The position numbers and the translations under genes were made by a program. From NCBI GenBank assembly GCA_025458585.1, contig JALOSD010000034.1:1-14815 (forward strand): a DNA stretch of 14,815 nt. The letters are read 5' to 3'. Numbering within the stretch: position 1 is the stretch's first letter; each line of letters starts with the position of its first letter. Below are positions 6,470-12,159 of the stretch, one piece after another. This stretch comes from Burkholderiaceae bacterium. Lineage in GTDB: Bacteria > Pseudomonadota > Gammaproteobacteria > Burkholderiales > Burkholderiaceae_C. The notes below the pieces were generated by a model. The model had not been told where the DNA came from. It searched no databases and saw nothing but the letters and a program-made list of their open reading frames with translations.

Positions 6470-6826
6470 ATGGGCAACGACGACACGCTCGCGCGGCTGG
6501 CCGCGGTGATCGAGAGCCGCAAGGGCGCCGATCCCGAGCGCAGCTACGTCGCGCGCCTGTTCCACAAGGGCACCGACGCGATCCTGAAGAAGGTTGGCGA
6601 GGAGGCGACCGAGGTCGTGATGGCCGCCAAGGACGGCGATCGCGCGAAGATCGTGGCCGAGGTCGCCGACCTGTGGTTCCACTCGATGGTCGCGCTCGCC
6701 CACTTCGACCTGTCGCCGGCGCAGGTGCTCGCCGAGCTCGAACGCCGCGAGGGCCTGTCGGGCCTCGAGGAACAGGCGCTGCGCAAGGTGCGCGAGCGCG
6801 ATGCTGCCGCACAGGCCCGGGAATGA
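6470..6826 (+). CDS. hisE: Phosphoribosyl-ATP pyrophosphatase
   Basis: The second enzyme of histidine synthesis: it hydrolyses phosphoribosyl-ATP to phosphoribosyl-AMP, the substrate of the neighbouring HisI. 118 residues, all alpha-helical. The MazG-like metal-binding helices are clear: KVGEEATEVVMAAKDGD from residue 41, with Glu44, Glu45 and Glu48, and EVADLWFHSMV from residue 64, with Glu64 and Asp67. The preceding SYVARLFHKGTDAILK is a family signature. The gene starts 8 bases after hisI, and its stop overlaps the next start as ATGA, so it is translationally coupled both ways. The other his genes are not in the window. Confidence 0.95.
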   Translation: MGNDDTLARLAAVIESRKGADPERSYVARLFHKGTDAILKKVGEEATEVVMAAKDGDRAKIVAEVADLWFHSMVALAHFDLSPAQVLAELERREGLSGLEEQALRKVRERDAAAQARE

Positions 6827-7209
6827 CCGACCTCACCACCACCTCGCCCGACGCGCACCGCGACCAGTCGCTGCGCACCGTCGGCCACATCAGCTACGCG
6901 CTGCACCTCGTCGTCGCGATCGGCGCCGTGCTGCCGTCGTTCCAGCCGAGCATCCTGCTGCTCGTCGCGGCGTTCATCATCGACCTCGTCAAGCGCGGCG
7001 ACGCCCACGGAACCTGGCAGGAATCGCACTTCCGCTGGCGCCTCCGCAGCGTCGTGTGGGCCGGCGTGCTGTACGTGCTGACGCTGCCGCTGTGGTTCCT
7101 TTTCGTGCTGCCGGGCTGGATCGCCTGGGGGCTGATCTCGCTGTGGTTCGTCTACCGCGTCGCGCGCGGCTGGCTGAGCCTGAACGACCGAAAGCCGATG
7201 CCGGTATGA
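6823..7209 (+). CDS. DUF4870-like small inner-membrane protein
   Basis: A 128-residue membrane protein of unknown function, resembling the DUF4870 family. There are about three hydrophobic segments: near residues 25-37 and 40-54 (ISYALHLVVAIGAVL and ILLLVAAFIIDLV), then a longer one near 72-108 (VVWAGVLYVLTLPLWFLFVL and WIAWGLISLWFVY). The region between them is charged and mentions GDAHGTWQESHFRWR, a conserved-looking loop. The N-terminus is polar. Its start overlaps the hisE stop (ATGA) and its stop overlaps the HIT start (ATGA), so it is made from the hisIE-HIT transcript. I recall this gene in the same slot in many betaproteobacteria, which argues for a conserved but unexplained link. Confidence 0.85.
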   Translation: MTDLTTTSPDAHRDQSLRTVGHISYALHLVVAIGAVLPSFQPSILLLVAAFIIDLVKRGDAHGTWQESHFRWRLRSVVWAGVLYVLTLPLWFLFVLPGWIAWGLISLWFVYRVARGWLSLNDRKPMPV

Positions 7210-7553
7210 GCGCCGACCCGAACTGCATCTTCTGCAAGATCGTCGCGGGCCAGATCCCGTCGAACAAGGCCTACGAGGACGACGAGATTCTTGCGTTTCA
7301 CGACATCAATCCGTGGGCGCCAGTCCACATTCTGCTGATCCCGAAGCTTCACGTCGTGTCGATGGCCGACGTCGGCCCCGAACACGCCGGCGTGCTCGGA
7401 CGCATGATGGTGCTGGCGCCGCAACTGATGCGCGCGCTCGGGGTCACAGGAGGGTTCCGGCAGGTGATCAACACCGGCGCCGACGGCGGGCAGGAGGTGA
7501 TGCACCTGCACCTGCACACCTTTGGCGGGCCGCGCCCGTGGAAGCGCGGGTGA
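7206..7553 (+). CDS. HIT-family nucleotide hydrolase
   Basis: A 115-residue histidine-triad protein of the HINT branch, a cytoplasmic nucleoside phosphoramidase or nucleotidyl hydrolase. The triad HLHLH sits at 100-104 (His100, 102, 104), followed by TFGG. Zinc-type ligands Cys7 and Cys10 in the N-terminal CIFCKIV, and His49, are present as in HINT proteins. HDINPWAPVHILLIPK is the usual nucleotide-pocket segment. The start overlaps the stop of the DUF4870 gene (ATGA). It ends 68 bases before tatA, which has its own ribosome site and promoter-like hexamer. The physiological substrate is not known from the sequence. Confidence 0.93.
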   Translation: MSADPNCIFCKIVAGQIPSNKAYEDDEILAFHDINPWAPVHILLIPKLHVVSMADVGPEHAGVLGRMMVLAPQLMRALGVTGGFRQVINTGADGGQEVMHLHLHTFGGPRPWKRG

Positions 7554-7588
7554 TCGCCGACCGGGCCGCCCGGAACGGGGCGCTCGCC

Positions 7589-7594
7589 TAGAAT
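7589..7594 (+). promoter_or_regulatory. Candidate -10 hexamer upstream of tatA
   Basis: TAGAAT lies 27 bases before the tatA ATG, in the 68-base gap after the HIT gene. No good -35 is seen. A strong AGGAGA at 7611-7616 follows as the tatA ribosome site, consistent with high TatA expression. Confidence 0.4.
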
Positions 7595-7621
7595 CCTCCA
7601 TTCATTCGACAGGAGACCGAC

Positions 7622-7864
7622 ATGGGAACGTTCAGCATCTGGCATTGGCTGATCGTGCTGCTGGTGGTGGTGCTGATCTTCGGCACCAAGAAGCTGAAGA
7701 ACATGGGTTCCGACCTCGGCGCCGCGGTCAAGGGCTTCAAGGACGGCGTCAAGGGCGGCATGGACGCGCCCGAGGAATCCGCCGGCGCGCCGCAGCAGGT
7801 GACGAGCACGCAGAAGAAGGCCGACCCGAACACGGTCGACGTCGAGGCCCGGACGAAGTCCTGA
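7622..7864 (+). CDS. tatA: Twin-arginine translocase subunit TatA
   Basis: The pore-forming, most abundant subunit of the Tat system, which exports folded proteins bearing a twin-arginine signal across the inner membrane. 80 residues: a short periplasmic start (MGTFSIWHW), one transmembrane helix at about 8-20 (LIVLLVVVLIFG), the FGTKKL hinge at 20-25, an amphipathic helix to about 45, and a charged, disordered tail. The hinge and the length separate TatA from TatB. A strong AGGAGA five bases before the ATG fixes the start. It heads tatA-tatB-tatC. A GC hairpin follows before tatB. Confidence 0.96.
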   Translation: MGTFSIWHWLIVLLVVVLIFGTKKLKNMGSDLGAAVKGFKDGVKGGMDAPEESAGAPQQVTSTQKKADPNTVDVEARTKS

Positions 7865-7883
7865 GCGTCGCCTGCGCTCGCGT

Positions 7884-7904
7884 CCGGCCCGCCCCGAGGG
7901 CCGG
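7884..7904 (+). other. Hairpin in the tatA-tatB spacer
   Basis: CCGGCCC (7884-7890) and GGGCCGG (7898-7904) form a perfect 7-bp GC stem with a 7-base loop, centred in the 68-base gap between tatA and tatB. No U-tract follows. It could protect the tatA 3' end or partly stop transcription. Confidence 0.4.
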
Positions 7905-7932
7905 CACGCCGCGCCCGGCGCCGATGCCCTGA

Positions 7933-8418
7933 ATGATCGAATTCGGTTTCGACAAGCTCGCGTTGATCGGCGCGGTGGCGCTGATCGTGATCGGCCCCGA
8001 GAAGCTGCCGCGCGTCGCGCGCACCGTCGGCCACCTGCTGGGCAAGGCGCAGCGCTACGTCGCCGACGTCAAGGCCGAGGTCAACCGCTCGATCGAGCTC
8101 GAAGAACTGAAGAAGATGAAGACGCAGTTCGAGGAGGCGGCGCGCGACGTCGAGCAGAGCGTGCAGAAGGTCGGCAGCGAGCTGCGCGAGGTGCAGGGCG
8201 ACTTCGACCGCACCTGGAGCGAGGCGACGGCCGGCCTCGAGAACTCGTCGACGGGCGCCTGGTCGCCGCCTGCGCCGACCTACAAGCACCCGAAGAAGAA
8301 CTGGCGCCTCAAGCGCGGCGCGGTGCCCACCTGGTACAAGCAGCGCCATGGCGTGCGCACGCGCGCGCAGTCGGGTGCCGCGCGCGTCGCCCGCTTCCGG
8401 CCGCCACGCCCGCGCTGA
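7933..8418 (+). CDS. tatB: Twin-arginine translocase subunit TatB
   Basis: A TatB subunit, which with TatC forms the receptor for twin-arginine signal peptides. 161 residues. One transmembrane helix lies at about 6-20, the GPEKLP hinge at 21-26, a long amphipathic helix continues to about 50, and a charged coiled-coil-prone region follows (ELEELKKMKTQFEEAARDVE). The basic C-terminus (KKNWRLKRGAVPTWYKQRHG) is one I associate with Burkholderiales TatB. Acidic Glu in the membrane-proximal IEFGFDKL and the GPEKLP hinge distinguish TatB from TatA. The ribosome site before ATG 7933 is weak, consistent with lower expression than tatA. Confidence 0.95.
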   Translation: MIEFGFDKLALIGAVALIVIGPEKLPRVARTVGHLLGKAQRYVADVKAEVNRSIELEELKKMKTQFEEAARDVEQSVQKVGSELREVQGDFDRTWSEATAGLENSSTGAWSPPAPTYKHPKKNWRLKRGAVPTWYKQRHGVRTRAQSGAARVARFRPPRPR

Positions 8419-8442
8419 CGGCGGCGAGCGCACGACCTCGAC

Positions 8443-9237
8443 ATGACCTCGAAGAAGGAGCCCGACGACGACGAACTGGCCGGCACCGAGCAGCCGTTCG
8501 TGTCCCACCTGGTCGAGCTGCGCGACCGCCTGATCAAGTCGCTGGTCGCGGTCGGCATCGGGTTCGGCCTGCTGTCGCTGTGGCCCGGCCCCGGGGCGCT
8601 GTACGACCTGCTGGCGCAGCCACTGGTGGCCAACCTGCCCGAGGGCGCGACGATGATCGCCACCAGCGTGATCTCGCCGTTCCTCGTGCCGCTGAAGATC
8701 ACGCTGCTCGCCGGCTTCATGCTCGCGCTGCCGGTCGTGCTCTACCAGGTGTGGGCGTTCGTCGCCCCGGGCCTGTACAGCCACGAGAAGCGGCTCGTGC
8801 TGCCGCTCGTGATCTCGAGCACGTTGCTGTTCTTCGCCGGCGTCGCGTTCGCCTACTTCTTCGTCTTCAACGGCGTGTTCCGCTTCATCCAGAGCTTCGC
8901 GCCGCAGAGCATCACGGCCGCGCCGGACATCGAGGCCTACCTCGGCTTCGTGATGAACATGTTCATCGCCTTCGGCCTCGCGTTCGAAGTGCCGGTGGCG
9001 GTCATCGTGCTCGTGCGCATGGGCGTCGTCACGGTCGAGAAGCTGCGCCAGTTCCGCGGCTACTTCATCGTGCTCGCCTTCGTCGTCGCGGCGATCGTGA
9101 CGCCGCCCGACGTGATCTCGCAGCTCGCGCTCGCGATCCCGATGTGCCTGCTCTACGAGGCTGGCATCTGGGCTGCCCAGATCTTCGCGAAGAAGCCCGT
9201 GGAGAGCGCCGAGCGCGCCGGTGACGGCGCGGCCTGA
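8443..9237 (+). CDS. tatC: Twin-arginine translocase subunit TatC
   Basis: The polytopic core subunit of the Tat translocase, which recognises the twin-arginine motif. 264 residues with about six transmembrane helices. The N-terminal cytoplasmic SHLVELRDRL at 21-30 carries the conserved Glu25 and Arg27. The loop APGLYSHEKR near 108-117 carries Glu115, equivalent to the signal-binding glutamate of E. coli TatC. The helix pair around FAYFFVFNGVF and the final VTPPDVISQLALAIPMCLLYE are family-typical. The acidic N-terminus (EPDDDELAGTEQ) is a short extension. It follows tatB by 24 bases and is convergent with the protease gene, whose stop lies 10 bases downstream. Confidence 0.97.
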   Translation: MTSKKEPDDDELAGTEQPFVSHLVELRDRLIKSLVAVGIGFGLLSLWPGPGALYDLLAQPLVANLPEGATMIATSVISPFLVPLKITLLAGFMLALPVVLYQVWAFVAPGLYSHEKRLVLPLVISSTLLFFAGVAFAYFFVFNGVFRFIQSFAPQSITAAPDIEAYLGFVMNMFIAFGLAFEVPVAVIVLVRMGVVTVEKLRQFRGYFIVLAFVVAAIVTPPDVISQLALAIPMCLLYEAGIWAAQIFAKKPVESAERAGDGAA

Positions 9238-9243
9238 AGGCCG
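9230..9243. terminator. Short hairpin between convergent tatC and protease genes
   Basis: CGGCC-TGAA-GGCCG forms a 5-bp stem with a tetraloop that contains the tatC stop codon. It lies in the 10-base convergent gap and could act from either side. No U-tract is present on either strand, so this is weak evidence. Confidence 0.25.
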
Positions 9244-9247
9244 TCGT

Positions 9248-10411
9248 TCACGGTTCGTCGCGCCGCGGCGGCGGGCGCTGCGCGACGCGCAGCGTCAAGT
9301 CGAGTGCCTCGGCGCGGCGCTGCACGCCGAGCTTGACCTCGTCGCCCGGCTTGACGGCGGCGACGGCGTCGACGAGTTCGCGCGCGTCGGCGATTGGCCG
9401 CTCGCCGACGCGCGTGACGACATCGCCCGGCAGCATGCCGGCGGCGTTCGCCGGTCCGCCCTGCAGCACGCCCGTGATCAGCGCCCCGCGCCTGACGCCG
9501 AGCCCGAAGCTGTCCGCGAACTCGGGCGTGAGGGGACCCGCCTCGACGCCGATCCACCCGCGGCTGACGCGGCCGTCGCGGATCAGCGCGACGAGCACGT
9601 CGCGCGCGACGTCGCCGGGGATCGCGAAGCCGATGCCGAGGCTGCCGCCGCCGCCCGAGTAGATCGCGCTGTTGATGCCGACGAGCTGGCCCTCGACGTC
9701 GACGAGCGCGCCACCCGAGTTGCCGGGATTGATCGCGGCGTCGGTCTGGATGAAGTTCTCGTAGGTGTTGAGGCCGAGGCGGTTGCGCCCGAGCGCGCTG
9801 ACGATGCCCGAGGTCACCGTCTGGCCGACGTTGAAGGGGTTGCCGATCGCGAGCACGACGTCGCCGACCTGCAGGCTGCCGATGTCGCCGAACACGACGA
9901 CCGGCAGTTCGGGCAGGTCGATCTTCAGCACCGCCAGGTCGGTGTCGGGGTCGGTGCCGACGACGCTCGCGCGCGCCGCGCGGCCGTCGGCGAGTTGCAC
10001 CTCGATGTCGGCGGCGCCGTCGATCACGTGGTGGTTCGTCAGCAGGTAGCCTTCGGGCGAGACGATCACGCCCGAACCGAGGCCCACCTGCGCCTGTGGG
10101 GTAGGCGCACGCTCGCCGAAGAAGAAGCGGAACCAGGGGTCGTCGAGGTGCGGGTTGCGTGATGGCGGGCGGCTGGCGGCGATGCTGACCACCGCCGGCG
10201 CGGCGCGTTGCGCGGCGAGCCGGTACCCTTGGGCGGCCTCGCTCGCCGCCAGCGCGGGCGGCCGCGCCGGCACGGCCTCGATCGTCACGATCTGCGGCAG
10301 CACGCGCGCCGGGTTGCGCGCGAGCCACTCGGGCTTGAGCGTCGCGACGACGAACAGCACCGCGACGGCGACGGTGACCGCCTGCGAGAAAATCAGCCAG
10401 GTTCTGCGCAT
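9248..10411 (-). CDS. Membrane-anchored S1C serine protease with one PDZ domain (DegS/DegQ type)
   Basis: A 387-residue trypsin-like protease of the Deg/HtrA family for envelope protein quality control. Residues 6-24 form an uncleaved transmembrane anchor (LIFSQAVTVAVAVLFVVAT), placing the rest in the periplasm. The catalytic triad is complete: His128 in TNHHVI, Asp158 in DPDTDLAVL, Ser232 in NPGNSGGAL. A single PDZ domain occupies about 285-380. An anchor plus one PDZ matches DegS architecture, so regulated proteolysis of an anti-sigma factor is possible, but general degradation is equally open. I chose ATG 10411 because it gives the membrane anchor directly; a GTG at 10444 would add 11 residues. 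Neither start has a clear ribosome site. The gene is divergent from the Nif3 gene and convergent with tatC. Confidence 0.92.
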   Translation of the reverse strand: MRRTWLIFSQAVTVAVAVLFVVATLKPEWLARNPARVLPQIVTIEAVPARPPALAASEAAQGYRLAAQRAAPAVVSIAASRPPSRNPHLDDPWFRFFFGERAPTPQAQVGLGSGVIVSPEGYLLTNHHVIDGAADIEVQLADGRAARASVVGTDPDTDLAVLKIDLPELPVVVFGDIGSLQVGDVVLAIGNPFNVGQTVTSGIVSALGRNRLGLNTYENFIQTDAAINPGNSGGALVDVEGQLVGINSAIYSGGGGSLGIGFAIPGDVARDVLVALIRDGRVSRGWIGVEAGPLTPEFADSFGLGVRRGALITGVLQGGPANAAGMLPGDVVTRVGERPIADARELVDAVAAVKPGDEVKLGVQRRAEALDLTLRVAQRPPPRRDEP

Positions 10412-10412
10412 G

Positions 10413-10420
10413 AAGGGGAG
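10413..10420 (+). promoter_or_regulatory. Ribosome binding site that favours GTG 10425 for the Nif3 gene
   Basis: AAGGGGAG ends four bases before the GTG at 10425. The alternative ATG at 10410 lies upstream of this site and shares bases with the start codon of the divergent protease gene, so 10425 is preferred. Confidence 0.6.
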
Positions 10421-10424
10421 CGAC

Positions 10425-11183
10425 GTGTCGAACGGTGCCCGCACGAGCGAGGTTGAAGCAGTGCTGAACCGGCTGCTGGCCGTCGCCGAGTTCAGGGATT
10501 ATGGGCCGAACGGTCTGCAGGTTCAGGGCAAACCCGAGATCCGCCGGCTCGCCAGCGGCGTCACCGCGAGCCTGGCGCTGATCGACGCCGCCGTCGCCTG
10601 GGGCGCCGACGCGCTGCTCGTGCACCACGGCCTGTTCTGGCGCGGCCAGGACGGGCGCCTGGTCGGCTGGCTCGGCGAGCGCGTGCGGCGGCTGATGGCG
10701 CACGGCGTCAACCTGTTCGCCTACCACCTGCCGCTCGACGCCCACGCCGAGTTCGGCAACAACGCGCAGCTCGGGCTGCGCCTGGGCTGGCGCGCCGACG
10801 CGCGCTTCGGCGAGCAGGACCTCGGCTTCCTCGGCGACGCCGGTGACGTCGGCGGCCTCGACGCGCTCGCGCGCCGCGTCGAGGTCGCGCTCGGCCGCGC
10901 GCCGCTCGTGCTGCCCGGCGACGGCCGGCCGCCGAAACGCGTCGCCTGGTGCACCGGTGGCGCACAGGGCTACTTCGAGGCCGCGATCGCCGCCGGTGCC
11001 GACGTGTTCCTGACCGGCGAGGTCTCCGAGCCGCAGGCGCACCTGGCGCGCGAGACCGGCGTCGCGTTCCTCGCCTGCGGCCACCACGCGACCGAGCGCT
11101 ACGGCGCCCCGGCGCTGGCCGGCGCCGTCGCCGAGCGCTTCGGCCTCGAGCACCGCTTCATCGACGTCGACAACCCGGCATGA
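10425..11183 (+). CDS. Nif3-like dinuclear metal centre protein
   Basis: A 252-residue member of the Nif3/YbgI family (often named GTP cyclohydrolase 1 type 2), a conserved hexameric metal-binding protein whose cellular role is unsettled. The metal ligands are visible: His67-His68 in LLVHHGLFWRG, Asp105 in HLPLDAH, and His220 with Glu224 in CGHHATERYG. RDYGPNGLQVQGKPEIRRL is a family signature near residue 24. Length equals that of the usual short form without inserted PII-like domain. The start is GTG 10425, preceded by AAGGGGAG. The stop overlaps the pdxA start (ATGA). In several Burkholderiales I recall petABC following this gene; here pdxA does. Confidence 0.92.
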   Translation: MSNGARTSEVEAVLNRLLAVAEFRDYGPNGLQVQGKPEIRRLASGVTASLALIDAAVAWGADALLVHHGLFWRGQDGRLVGWLGERVRRLMAHGVNLFAYHLPLDAHAEFGNNAQLGLRLGWRADARFGEQDLGFLGDAGDVGGLDALARRVEVALGRAPLVLPGDGRPPKRVAWCTGGAQGYFEAAIAAGADVFLTGEVSEPQAHLARETGVAFLACGHHATERYGAPALAGAVAERFGLEHRFIDVDNPA

Positions 11184-12131
11184 CGACGTCGCCGCTGCTG
11201 CTGACGATGGGCGATCCGTGCGGGATCGGCCCCGAGATCGTGCTCGACGCACTGTGCGGCGCCGACGCCGGTGCGACGCTCGTCGTGGGCGACGTCGGCG
11301 TGATGCGCCGCGCGATGGCGCTGCGCGCCGAGGCCGGGCGCTGGCCGCTGGCGGTGCTGGAGTCGCCGGCCGACTGGGCGCAGTGTCCGCCCTTGGGGGC
11401 ACGTCGACGCGCGCGCCGGCGCGGCGGCGGCGCGCTGCATCGAAGCCGCGGTCGAGGCGTTGCAGCGCGGCGAGGGCCTCGCGCTCGTGACCGCGCCCGT
11501 CCACAAGGAGGCGCTGGCTGCGGCCGGCGTGCCGTACCCCGGTCACACCGAGATGCTGCAGGCGCTCGCGGCGCGCGGCGGCACGGCGCCGCCGGTGCGC
11601 ATGATGCTCGCCAACGACGAGATCCGTGTCGTGCTGGTGACGATCCACATGGCGCTGCGTGCTGCGATCGACGCCGTGACGCTCGATGCCGTGCTCGAGA
11701 CGCTGCGCATCACGCACGCCGCCGCGGCGCGCTGGGGCCAGCCGCGCCCGCGCATCGGCGTCGCGGGCCTGAACCCGCACGCCGGCGAGGGCGGGCTGTT
11801 CGGCGACGAGGAGCAGCGCTTCATCGGCCCGGCGGTGGCCGCCGCACGCGCCGAAGGCCTCGACGCGCGCGGGCCGTTCGCGCCCGACACGGTGTTCATG
11901 CGTGCGCGGCGTGGCGAATTCGACGTCGTCGTCGCGATGACGCACGACCACGGCCTGATCCCGGTGAAGTACCTCGGCGTCGAGCACGGCGTCAACGTGA
12001 CGCTCGGGCTGCCGTTCGTGCGCACGAGCCCCGACCACGGCACCGCGTTCGACATCGCGGGGCAGGGCGTCGCCGACGCGTCGAGCCTGCGTGCGGCGAT
12101 GCGCATGGCGCGCGCGCTCGCCGCCGGCTGA
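11180..12131 (+). pseudogene. pdxA: 4-hydroxythreonine-4-phosphate dehydrogenase PdxA, frame broken
   Basis: PdxA oxidises 4-phosphohydroxy-L-threonine in pyridoxal 5'-phosphate synthesis. The gene starts at ATG 11180, overlapping the Nif3 stop, and reads MGDPCGIGPEIV in the first frame to about residue 73. The rest is in another frame: VDARAGAAAARCIEAAV from 11403, then TAPVHKEAL, PGHTE, GLNPHAGEGGLFGDEEQ, PDTVF, HDHGLIPVKY and NVTLGLPFVRTSPDHGTAF, all PdxA signatures, ending at TGA 12131. The switch lies at the run of five G at 11395-11399: with four G the protein would read PPLGHVDARAG and be 316 residues. Unrepaired, the first frame runs to 12241 as Arg-rich nonsense. The joined protein also looks short in the loop before VDARAG, so an out-of-frame deletion is an alternative. 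Sequencing error and true loss cannot be separated here. Confidence 0.85.
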
Positions 12132-12159
12132 GCGGCGCGGGTCGGTCGGCGCGAGCCGT

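Noticed and set aside
10410..10412. ATG 10410 as the Nif3 start.
   Set aside because: It overlaps the protease start codon and precedes the best ribosome site; GTG 10425 fits the spacing.
11395..11402. Programmed ribosomal frameshift in pdxA.
   Set aside because: PdxA is not known to use recoding, and a G run without a recognisable stimulatory structure or upstream Shine-Dalgarno is more simply an indel or error.
9153..12038. A 961-codon open frame on the minus strand.
   Set aside because: It runs antisense to tatC's end, the Nif3 gene and pdxA and out of frame with the protease. Its product is Arg/Ala/Asp-rich without motifs, as expected when GC-rich third positions remove stops.
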